From: Candidatus Poribacteria bacterium
GTDB taxonomy: Bacteria; Poribacteria; WGA-4E; WGA-3G
DNA length: 39,472 nt
Assembly: GCA_003635185.1 (NCBI GenBank)
Contig: PYJA01000033.1
Location: 1-39,472 of the forward strand
Reading direction: 5' to 3'
Shown here one piece after another: positions 32,684 through 39,472 of the stretch; position 1 is the first letter of the stretch; each line of letters starts with the position of its first letter. The translations under genes were made by a program, and so were the position numbers. The notes beneath the pieces are model-generated. The model ran no database searches, was not told where the DNA came from, and was given only the letters and a program-made list of their open reading frames with translations.

Positions 32684-33967
32684 ATGGCTGAAAAGCGGAA
32701 AACATTCAAGATGCGAAACGAAAAAGGGCCGTCTATTGATCAAAAGCACATTATTATTGCCAGTGAATCATCCGATACGTTAAAAAGTTTAGGCGATCTA
32801 TTTGAACAGAACGGTTATGAGGTCTCTATCGTCCCCGATGGCAGTGAGGCATTACGGCATATTATGAGCGAAAATCCGAAGGTATACGTGCTGACACCTC
32901 CGCATGCTGCTGATATGCAGTGGACACTGCGTAAACCAACGACGACAGATATGCGTCAAGTTACTCAAACACCCTCTACGTCAAGGAGCATGTTGGATGG
33001 GGATTATTCGGAGATTATCGGTGAGAGTCCACAGATACTTAAAGTTCTCACCCAAATTGACCATATTGTAAACACAAATGCAACGGTGTTAATTTATGGC
33101 GAGACAGGGACCGGTAAAGAGCTGATAGCGCGTGCATTGCACAAAAACAGCAAACGCTCAGAAAAAGCGATGGTTGTTGCGAACTGTGCTGGGTTTCCAG
33201 AGAACCTGATAGAGAGTGAACTCTTTGGGCATGAGCAGGGTGCCTTTACCGATGCAAAATCGCAACATATCGGTAAATTTGAACAAGCACAAGATAGCAC
33301 GCTTTTCCTTGACGAAATCGGGGAATTACCGTTGACGCTTCAACCGAAGTTTTTACGAGCACTTCAAGAACGCGAGATTGAACGTATCGGCAGTACAAAG
33401 TCGATCCCAATAAATTTCCGAGTAGTGGCAGCTACCAATCAAAATCTAAAGGAGTCCGTTGAAAACGGTACGTTTCGCGATGATCTCTATCATCGGTTGA
33501 AAGTGGTCTATATTCATCTGCCGCCATTGCGGGAGCGAAAGAAAGATATTCATAGTTTGGCAAAGCATTTTTTAGAAAAATATAGTCAGGAACCCAAGTG
33601 TCCAAAACATAAAATAGCACCGCAAACACTTGTCCTACTTCATAACTACGCGTGGCCCGGGAATGTACGAGAACTTGAAAACGTTATGATCTACGCGACC
33701 ATATTTGCCAAAAGAGAGGAAATTTTACCTGAACACTTACCAGAAGAAATTCAAGAGCTAAAAATTGACCTACTCAAAGAAGAACAAACACCTAAAGAAG
33801 AACAAACACTTAGCTTTCCAATTGGAACCACAATAAAACAGATGGAAAAAACAGTTATCTTAAACACTTTAGATCGAATGGAAGGAAATCGCATAAAAAC
33901 CGCTGAGATATTGCAAATTAGTGTGAATACATTGCGAAATAAGTTAAAAACTTATGCTAAAAAGTAA
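32684..33967 (+). CDS. sigma-54-dependent transcription activator (NtrC family) with degenerate receiver
   Basis: The protein of about 427 residues has three parts. First, a shortened receiver-like region (HIIIASESSDTLKSLGDLFE, then VYVLTPPHAADM) whose phospho-acceptor Asp and acidic pocket are missing. Second, a full AAA+ sigma-54 interaction domain with Walker A GETGTGKE, the GAFTDA loop, Walker B LFLDEIGELP, and the arginine-finger region LYHRLKVVYIHLPPLRER. Third, a Fis-type HTH (MEGNRIKTAEILQISVNTLR). All the motor motifs are intact. No sensor kinase is near, so it probably responds without phosphorylation. An ATG at 32621 lies inside the -10 box, so 32684 is preferred. The likely target is the sigma-54 operon just upstream. 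Confidence 0.9.
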   Translation: MAEKRKTFKMRNEKGPSIDQKHIIIASESSDTLKSLGDLFEQNGYEVSIVPDGSEALRHIMSENPKVYVLTPPHAADMQWTLRKPTTTDMRQVTQTPSTSRSMLDGDYSEIIGESPQILKVLTQIDHIVNTNATVLIYGETGTGKELIARALHKNSKRSEKAMVVANCAGFPENLIESELFGHEQGAFTDAKSQHIGKFEQAQDSTLFLDEIGELPLTLQPKFLRALQEREIERIGSTKSIPINFRVVAATNQNLKESVENGTFRDDLYHRLKVVYIHLPPLRERKKDIHSLAKHFLEKYSQEPKCPKHKIAPQTLVLLHNYAWPGNVRELENVMIYATIFAKREEILPEHLPEEIQELKIDLLKEEQTPKEEQTLSFPIGTTIKQMEKTVILNTLDRMEGNRIKTAEILQISVNTLRNKLKTYAKK

Positions 33968-34019
33968 GCAGAAATAGGCTGGGATAGAACCCTGTCCCTA
34001 ACGTAAAAGGAATTTGCAC

Positions 34020-35285
34020 ATGAAAGTCACAAATGTAGAACGTACCTTAGTTGATGTCCCGTTTACACCACGCCAACAAGAAATTACCACCCAAAGCGTC
34101 TCAACTGTTTACAACTGGTCCCTCCTTGAACTGTGTAAAGTTACCACAGATACTGGCCACATCGGATGGGGAGAGACGGTCATTCACTATACTTATTCAC
34201 GTGTCAGCGACGCGAGCGTTGAACGTGTGCTCGGTCAAAGTCCCGCTGAACACATGAATGACGACTCACTCGGTGCCGGATTACAGATGGCACTCTTTGA
34301 TGTCGTGGGCAAAATCTTGGAAGTACCAGTATATAGACTCCTCGGAACACAGTGCCGTGAGGTTGTGCCAATTTCATGGTGGAGCATTGACGCATCGCCT
34401 GAAAATTGGGCAGCAGAAGCCGCCGATGCTGTGGCAAACGGTTATACCAGTTTTAAAAACAAACCTCGCCCATGGTGGGATATTATCAAGCAAGTAGAAG
34501 CAATAGCAGAAGTTGTTCCTACTGACTTCAAATTGGATTTAGATCCCAACAGTTCTCTACGCGATGCTGAAACCGCTATCCCGATTTTGCGGAAACTTGC
34601 CGCACACCCGAATGTAGCGATCTTTGAGTCCCCGATTCCGCAGGGTGACGTAGCGGGCAATAAACAGATTCGGCAAGCAGTTGACTGCCCGATTGCGATG
34701 CACTTTGGTTCACCGCCTTATACCACATGTATTCGTGAAAATGTCTGCGACGGTTTTGTTATCGGTGGTGGCAAATCTCGGACGATGTATGATGGGTATC
34801 TCAGCGCAGCAGCCGATATGCCGTTCTGGCTACAGATAGTTGGCAACGGATTAACAACGACTTGGGCGGCACATCTCGGAAGTGTGCTGACGCATGCTAC
34901 CTGGCCCGCAATCACTTGTCTTAATCTCTATAGTGAACATCTACTTACAAAACCCATAGTAGTTTCGGATGGCTGCCATGCTGTTCCTGATGCGCCGGGA
35001 TTAGGCGTTGAAGTTGACGAAGCAGCAATTGAGAAATTCCGTGTGCCTGATGAAAAATTGGATGCCCATGGATATACCATTCATCCCCACCCGCGGATCA
35101 TCAAAACAGTGGTTTATCCGGATGGCAGGCGTATCCGGATGGCAGGCGATGGCTTGAGCTATTTCAATGCTGGAAACGGTGATGCTTACGTTGAGGGGGC
35201 GCGTCTTGAGTTGACATTTGACGATGGCACAAAAGAATGGACTGAATTATATGAGAAGGCATTGGAAACACCTGTACATTGTTAG
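34020..35285 (+). CDS. enolase-superfamily (MR/MLE-like) protein with altered metal site
   Basis: The 421-residue protein has a capping domain (GHIGWGETVIHYTYSR) and a barrel from AGLQMALFDVVGK. Expected second-strand lysine is in FKNKPRP and a metal Asp in FKLDLDPNSS. A metal Glu is in IFESPIPQGD. The third metal ligand is not visible: the position reads IAMHFGSPPY, with His/Ser where Glu or Asp is usual. AAAGG lies before the ATG at 34020; a TTG two codons earlier is less likely. The extended C-terminus (YPDGRRIRMAGDGLSYFNAG) is outside the normal barrel. It could be a divergent dehydratase or epimerase; catalysis is uncertain. Confidence 0.8.
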   Translation: MKVTNVERTLVDVPFTPRQQEITTQSVSTVYNWSLLELCKVTTDTGHIGWGETVIHYTYSRVSDASVERVLGQSPAEHMNDDSLGAGLQMALFDVVGKILEVPVYRLLGTQCREVVPISWWSIDASPENWAAEAADAVANGYTSFKNKPRPWWDIIKQVEAIAEVVPTDFKLDLDPNSSLRDAETAIPILRKLAAHPNVAIFESPIPQGDVAGNKQIRQAVDCPIAMHFGSPPYTTCIRENVCDGFVIGGGKSRTMYDGYLSAAADMPFWLQIVGNGLTTTWAAHLGSVLTHATWPAITCLNLYSEHLLTKPIVVSDGCHAVPDAPGLGVEVDEAAIEKFRVPDEKLDAHGYTIHPHPRIIKTVVYPDGRRIRMAGDGLSYFNAGNGDAYVEGARLELTFDDGTKEWTELYEKALETPVHC

Positions 35286-35341
35286 ATAGATTTTCAAATT
35301 GGTCCCTCTTCATCCGTATTAAGCATCTTTCTTCAAAAAAT

Positions 35342-36475
35342 CTACCAGTTGGTATAAGAACCATCATCGCGTTGATAGCCGTGCGGTGGTCCGTATTCTT
35401 GCGTTGACACATTCGTGAATGCGTCTTCGTTGAATTCTATACCAAGTCCCGGGGCTTCAGGTGGCAAGAGATAACCCGATTCAAATGGCACTTGCACCGG
35501 AAATTCATCGGTCAATGAAGACATTGGGGCACGCGGCAATTCCTGCACACCAACGAGCGATGATGCTAAACAGAGGTGTAGACACGCTGCAGTGGAAACA
35601 GGACCGAGCGGGTTGTGTGGTGCAAGATGGATGTAATGTGTTTCGCACCAACCAGCAATTTTGCGCGCTTCAGTCAATCCGCCAGCGATGCACAGGTCAA
35701 CGCGGCAGTAGTCTATCAGGTCTTCTTCAATAACTTCTCTGAAGGTCCATTTGCTATCAAATTGTTCACCGACAGCAATTGGGACAGAGGTTTGTTGACG
35801 CAGCCGTCTGAGACTTGCAGGGTTTTCACTTCTCAGTGGGTCTTCAATAAAGAATGGGTTATACGGTTCCACTTTGTTGCAAAATTCGAGGCTATCCGCA
35901 GGGTCAAGACGGGTATGTACATCAACGAGTATATTTACGTCATCACCTAATGCTTCGCGGACTGCTTGCACCTCTTCCAATCCAAACTGCACAGCACGTC
36001 TCGGTTCAAATGTGCCTGTACCTGTTCTATCAGCCAAACCCCATCGTACAAATTTCCATCCAGCTTCATGTGTTTGCCGACAGCTTTCAATGAGGGCATC
36101 AAGAGTGCCGCCACCATTATGCGGATAGCAGACAACTTTGTCTCTTGTGCGTCCGCCTAACAGTTCATAGACAGGGACATTCAATGCTTTTCCTTTGATG
36201 TCCCACAATGCAATATCTACGGCACTGACAGCAGCGGATTGAACGACACCTCCTGGGAAAAATCCACCACGGAACATGACTTGCCAAAGATGTTCAATCT
36301 GAAACGGATTAGCACCAATGAGAATGGGTTCAAACGAGCGAACAACTTCTGCTAAGGCAAGGGCACGCCGTCTTATACCGCCCTCACCGACACCGAATAT
36401 ACCAGCATCGGTTTCTACTTTGACAAAGAAATGCCCTGATGCTGAAACGAACGATTTAACATTGGTAATTTTCAT
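35342..36475 (-). CDS. mandelate racemase/galactonate dehydratase-like enzyme
   Basis: The 377-residue enolase-superfamily enzyme has a full metal set: ILVDVHTRLDP (Asp plus His), FFIEDPLR (Glu) and VGEQFDS (Glu). It also has the late catalytic HLAPHNPLGPV (His) typical of the galactonate/mannonate-dehydratase branch. So it probably dehydrates a sugar acid. The ATG at 36475 follows GAGG; a frame from 36511 adds 12 residues without a ribosome site. The stop of the enolase-like gene on the other strand is 57 bp away. Confidence 0.9.
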   Translation of the reverse strand: MKITNVKSFVSASGHFFVKVETDAGIFGVGEGGIRRRALALAEVVRSFEPILIGANPFQIEHLWQVMFRGGFFPGGVVQSAAVSAVDIALWDIKGKALNVPVYELLGGRTRDKVVCYPHNGGGTLDALIESCRQTHEAGWKFVRWGLADRTGTGTFEPRRAVQFGLEEVQAVREALGDDVNILVDVHTRLDPADSLEFCNKVEPYNPFFIEDPLRSENPASLRRLRQQTSVPIAVGEQFDSKWTFREVIEEDLIDYCRVDLCIAGGLTEARKIAGWCETHYIHLAPHNPLGPVSTAACLHLCLASSLVGVQELPRAPMSSLTDEFPVQVPFESGYLLPPEAPGLGIEFNEDAFTNVSTQEYGPPHGYQRDDGSYTNW

Positions 36476-36513
36476 AAAAACCTCATTATGTAAAGCGGAC
36501 AAGCGATGCAATG

Positions 36514-36672
36514 TATAGTAAACTTTAGAATTAATTGAACATTATGAGCAGTTCGGTCAGAAAACCGAAACTACCGCAGACGCTGTAGCATAACCTGTTA
36601 GGTTGTGTTCCGTTTCTGCACAACCTAACAGGTTATGCTACAAAATGTCCCTTAATTCTAAATGTCACCATA
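36514..36672. mobile_element. 160-bp palindromic MITE-like element, copy 2 (inverted)
   Basis: This is the reverse-complement counterpart of 11450-11609, with the same ends (TATAGTAAACTTTAGAATTA and TTCTAAATGTCACCATA). It has the same two internal hairpins, with one arm changed from CTAATAG to CTAACAG/CTGTTAG on both sides. That paired change keeps the hairpin. It fills the gap between the dehydratase and PhyH genes. Confidence 0.85.
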
Positions 36673-36673
36673 A

Positions 36674-37480
36674 TTACACCGCATCTAAAGTTGGTGTATT
36701 GTCTTGACAATAAACGGGACGGAAAAGCGTCTTGCGTTTGAACGGCATTTCCTCTATGTGTTTCGGATGCGGTTCCCATCTGTGCCATTTGTTACCAACG
36801 GTATTGTAGCAACTGAAAATAGCAACGCGGTCGTGTTTATCATCTGTCCATTTTGCACCGGTATGCGTAATTGCTTCCGTAAAAACCAGCATTGAACCAG
36901 CAGGGCAACTGTAATCCTCCCATAATGGCGAATTTCGGTCTGCTGTTGATTGTGGTGCGGGAAATGCCCCTTTGTGGCTACCTGTTAGGAACATTGTTCC
37001 GCCGCCACGTTCTTTAACAGGGTTCAGTTCCCACACTACCCGTGTCAAACCGCTGTGTGCCTTATCATGGTGCAAGTGATAGGTATGTGAATTACCGGGG
37101 AAGTTGAGCATCCCACGTCCGCCGTGCGGACGAAAGTTGTCGTGTCCGTTACCGCGAATTGTAAGGAACGAACCTTCTAATCGGAAGCCGTAGCAGTTTT
37201 CGTTGGCATAACCGGATGTCAAAAATTCGTTCATAAAACCGAACACAACCGGATGGTCGGTCAATGTCTCTAAGGGACCGCCGATTGATGAACGATGATG
37301 TTCTGGAATTGACTCTTTATCCTGTTGAAGTTGGTAACAGAACTCGCGCATCTCTTTGACTTCCGTTTCGCTTAACACACCGGGAAACAGAAGCCATCCG
37401 CGCGTATCAAAGAGAAAACGTTGTTCCTCTGTCAACGGTATTGGTGATAAGTTGTCAGCATTCGTTGTAGGATTTGGCAT
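36674..37480 (-). CDS. phytanoyl-CoA dioxygenase (PhyH) family protein
   Basis: The 268-residue Fe(II)/2-oxoglutarate oxygenase has the HxD...H facial triad: HLHHDKAHSGL (His and Asp) and ITHTGAKWTDDKHDR (His, with an Arg for 2-oxoglutarate near HDRVAIF). The N-terminal GWLLFPGVLSETEVKEMREF is typical PhyH. Such enzymes hydroxylate small molecules or lipids; the substrate here is unknown. Downstream of the MITE at 37533 and between two sugar-acid type genes, it probably belongs to the same catabolic neighbourhood. Confidence 0.9.
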   Translation of the reverse strand: MPNPTTNADNLSPIPLTEEQRFLFDTRGWLLFPGVLSETEVKEMREFCYQLQQDKESIPEHHRSSIGGPLETLTDHPVVFGFMNEFLTSGYANENCYGFRLEGSFLTIRGNGHDNFRPHGGRGMLNFPGNSHTYHLHHDKAHSGLTRVVWELNPVKERGGGTMFLTGSHKGAFPAPQSTADRNSPLWEDYSCPAGSMLVFTEAITHTGAKWTDDKHDRVAIFSCYNTVGNKWHRWEPHPKHIEEMPFKRKTLFRPVYCQDNTPTLDAV

Positions 37481-37532
37481 AAGATTCTCTCACTATAACA
37501 TTATTCCTCATTAGGTGAATTTCTTTTATAAT

Positions 37533-37665
37533 CAGGACTTACGCATTCCCCCTTGATAAGGGGGGCAGGGGGGTTAAATAGTCCGGTATTTCAGTGTTTT
37601 TCGTCTTTTTAACCCCCTAAGTCCCCCTTATCAGGGGGACTTTAAGAGAAAATGCGTAAGTCCTG
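37533..37665. mobile_element. 133-bp MITE, copy 2, with ATAAT target duplication
   Basis: CAGGACTTACGCATT faces AATGCGTAAGTCCTG. The 5-bp direct repeat ATAAT flanks it at 37528-37532 and 37666-37670. The inner hairpin arms are CCCCCTTGATAAGGGG and the matching CCCCCTTATCAGGGGG. It is nearly identical to copy 3. Confidence 0.92.
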
Positions 37666-37680
37666 ATAATTAACGATACA

Positions 37681-38841
37681 TTATTGTCCGTATAACCGTT
37701 CAGTTTCTTGTGATAACCATGTGCCGTAATCGCGCGGCATCTCTTTCGGCGCGCCGAGTCCATTTTCATCGAGCCATCTGAGTAAGGGGTGCTCCCGATT
37801 TTTCTGTGGTAGCTCTACCCGTGTGCCGTAAATTGCAGACTCAAATATACCCATTAAAATCTCAATTACATGACAACCTTCTTCACCGCTGCATTCGTGT
37901 TCACGGTTTTCGTCAAGTGCATTCACATATTCGTCAACGAGGCAGTAATCGTCTGCATTTGCGCCTTTGCTATTATCAAAATGTTCAGGGAAAATAGGTG
38001 TGAGTTTTTCCCATTGGTCGTGTGTGCCATCAGGGACAAAATGTGGCGTAGGTAGCCACCACGAACCTTTTAATTCAGACCAGAATAATCTGCCTTCAGT
38101 ACCGTAGAGTTCTAAAACATACGCGTCGCTACTTACCTTTGGAAATCGCTGTTGGATCAGGGTTCCTGTAACATTGTTATCAAATTGAAGTGTAGAAGTA
38201 GTATATTCAGCGGTGACTATTCCCATACCTGCCGGTGATGGAAGGACATCCTCTGGTGTAAGTTCGCGTCCGCCTGCGGTTGCTTGTGTCATAATGCTTC
38301 GGCAGTGTCCACCAAAACGGAGCATGTTGTTTACTACATGCGTGCCGATGTTCATCAACCCGTAGCCTGCGTAATACCCTTTTCCACATGCGTAGATGTA
38401 CCGTAGGTCCCCAATTTTTCCTTCATCAAGTGCTTTCGCAACAGCCTGCATCGTGGGGCTAACCCGTCTTTGGTGATGCACAACGACACGCGCGTTTTTC
38501 TCTTTTGCTTTTGCTATGATTGCATCCGCTTGCACTAAGTCAACGCATAACGGTTTTTCTACTTCAATGTTTACGCCGTACTCAAGCACGCGCATGCAAA
38601 GCGGATAGTGCATATCTGTTGCTGTCGGGATTGCAACGATATCAGGAGTGGTCTGCTGTATCATTTCATCTAAATCGGTGAAATGTGTTGAGACGTTCAC
38701 GATCTTGCCGAGTGCATCTAACCGTTCCTGAACAAGATCACAAAGCGCCACGATTTCTGTGCGCGGGTGTGCGTGATACGCCTTTGCTGCAGAAGTGCCA
38801 CGGCTACGACACCCCAATATGGTAACGCGGTAGGTTTTCAT
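37681..38841 (-). CDS. Gfo/Idh/MocA family oxidoreductase
   Basis: The 386-residue NAD(P)-dependent enzyme has VTILGCRSRGTSAAKAY (Rossmann motif), VALCDLVQERL, PDIVAIPTATDMHYPLCMRV, EVEKPLCVDL (the EKP motif with catalytic Lys) and GTHVVNNMLRFGG (the His region). The C-terminal dimer sheet follows. It oxidises or reduces a sugar, inositol or related compound. The start at 38841 (MKTYRVTILG) gives a normal family N-terminus; a frame from 38919 would add 26 unrelated residues. Its neighbours suggest shared sugar-acid metabolism. Confidence 0.9.
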   Translation of the reverse strand: MKTYRVTILGCRSRGTSAAKAYHAHPRTEIVALCDLVQERLDALGKIVNVSTHFTDLDEMIQQTTPDIVAIPTATDMHYPLCMRVLEYGVNIEVEKPLCVDLVQADAIIAKAKEKNARVVVHHQRRVSPTMQAVAKALDEGKIGDLRYIYACGKGYYAGYGLMNIGTHVVNNMLRFGGHCRSIMTQATAGGRELTPEDVLPSPAGMGIVTAEYTTSTLQFDNNVTGTLIQQRFPKVSSDAYVLELYGTEGRLFWSELKGSWWLPTPHFVPDGTHDQWEKLTPIFPEHFDNSKGANADDYCLVDEYVNALDENREHECSGEEGCHVIEILMGIFESAIYGTRVELPQKNREHPLLRWLDENGLGAPKEMPRDYGTWLSQETERLYGQ

Positions 38842-38939
38842 AAATGTTTTCGTAAAATTCCGTTTGTATACAATGAAATTTGCCTTTCTCTTAACTTCTC
38901 CGAAAATGCTAATCTGCAAACACTATACACCATAACGCT

Positions 38940-38961
38940 GGCAAGGTTTCCTAACCTTGCC
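38940..38961. repeat. GGCAAGGTT-TCCT-AACCTTGCC palindrome
   Basis: This hairpin of 9-bp arms is of the same family as the palindromes at 24541-24610 and 21367-21450. It lies in the intergenic tail of the window. Confidence 0.7.
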
Positions 38962-39033
38962 AATGTCCAGGTAATTGTGGATTTCACTATAATGTTAACC
39001 CATTTTGAGGATGTAGTCAAGTTTAATTTCATG

Positions 39034-39096
39034 GAGGGATGTGTAAAATTTCTGGCATGTGTGTTGTCTGAGTCGCGGATTTTCGCAGATTTTAAT
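39034..39096. repeat. solo arm of TGTCTGAATCGCGG-family element
   Basis: GAGGGATGTGTAAAATTTCT, then TGTGTTGTCTGAGTCGCGG, matches the left arm of the element at 24783. Its body is cut off by the MITE at 39102, so one repeat inserted into or next to the other. The rest of the tail (39240-39472) shows no supported gene. Confidence 0.65.
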
Positions 39097-39101
39097 TCAC
39101 T

Positions 39102-39235
39102 CAGGACTTACGCATTCCCCCTTGATAAGGGGGGCAGGGGGGTTAAATAGTCCGGTATTTCAGTGTTTTTCGTCTTTTTAACCCCCTAAATCCCCCTTAT
39201 CAAGGGGGACTTTAAGAGAAAATACGTAAGTCCTG
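39102..39235. mobile_element. 133-bp MITE, copy 3, with TCACT target duplication
   Basis: CAGGACTTACGCATT faces ATACGTAAGTCCTG. TCACT flanks at 39097-39101 and 39236-39240. It is in direct orientation to copy 2 and almost identical to it (one arm has ATACG where copy 2 has ATGCG). Confidence 0.92.
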
Positions 39236-39472
39236 TCACTGTCCGATGAAGTGTTTTGTTTGAATCAGCGCCCCGGTGTTTAGAACAAACTCTACCCGTT
39301 TTTCATAGCGTGACCCGCTTTCAAGGTTGATTGTTAGTAGGTTATGCACCATTGTAAGAAATATCAGATTAATTATTTCCAACCTACTTGTTCCAAACAT
39401 TTTGTATTTAACGTTATATAATGAAGTTGAGAAATAGAGACGGCGCAGATTTCATTTTCTGCGTCCTTCATT

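Noticed and set aside
39240-39403. 54-codon minus-strand frame with FVLNTGALIQ, recalling the DTGA of retroviral-type proteases
   Set aside because: The catalytic Asp is Asn, the frame is short and its upstream end is stopped; too weak to call a gene or pseudogene.
1-39472. tRNA or rRNA genes
   Set aside because: No cloverleaf with GTTCRAAYC-type T-arm or rRNA core sequence was found by eye on either strand; a covariance scan would be decisive.

Overview
The window is a 39.5 kb piece of an AT-leaning bacterial chromosome. It carries core metabolic and tRNA-modification genes (trmB, dusB, dapF, dapA, a glnD-like gene) among many secreted or repeat proteins and many small mobile elements. Several families are represented more than once: Uma2 nucleases, enolase-superfamily dehydratases, and one or two copies each of PhyH-type dioxygenase, Gfo/Idh/MocA dehydrogenase, DUF5916/CBM9 protein, LamG protein and MORN-repeat proteins. 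That mix, with abundant MITE-like repeats, resembles sponge-associated or marine/soil Candidatus Poribacteria or a similar uncultured PVC-neighbourhood lineage. This placement is inference from gene content; no rRNA or tRNA gene is present to settle it.

Layout. 1-3.5 kb (minus): a tandem pair of Uma2 genes (the first cut by the window edge), trmB, a sugar epimerase, and a third Uma2 with a coiled-coil tail. 3.6-6.4 kb: a glnD-like gene. 6.4-7.2 kb: repeats and an internally deleted IS3-type remnant. 7.2-10.8 kb: an enolase-superfamily gene convergent with an MFS transporter, then a Tat-exported sulfite-oxidase-like protein coupled to a small membrane protein. 10.9-20.2 kb (minus): a cluster in which four copies of a MORN-repeat/zinc-ribbon gene alternate with a DUF5916 protein, a LamG protein, a lipoprotein protease with TPRs, an ankyrin protein and two stand-alone PolX-N-terminus-like HhH proteins. 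20.2-24.4 kb: a beta-propeller-like secreted protein, then a decayed restriction-modification system. Its nuclease has an in-frame stop and its methylase start abuts an intact TnpB element.

24.4-26.2 kb: nested palindromic elements, then a tandemly duplicated toxin-antitoxin module that runs into dusB. 26.2-29.1 kb: dusB, dapF, dapA. 29.4-34.0 kb: a likely undescribed regulon. A textbook sigma-54 promoter with three upstream enhancer-like palindromes drives four small secreted or membrane proteins. It ends in a terminator and is followed by an orphan sigma-54 activator with a degenerate receiver domain. 34.0-38.8 kb: two more enolase-superfamily enzymes, a PhyH dioxygenase and a Gfo/Idh/MocA oxidoreductase, probably a small-molecule (sugar acid) catabolic neighbourhood. 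38.9-39.5 kb: repeats only.

Repeats are a major theme. There is a 133-bp MITE in three copies (two with 5-bp target duplications), a 160-bp palindromic element in two inverted copies, a 286-bp element with 7-bp target duplications, and a hairpin motif with compensatory base changes at three loci that links them to the TnpB element.
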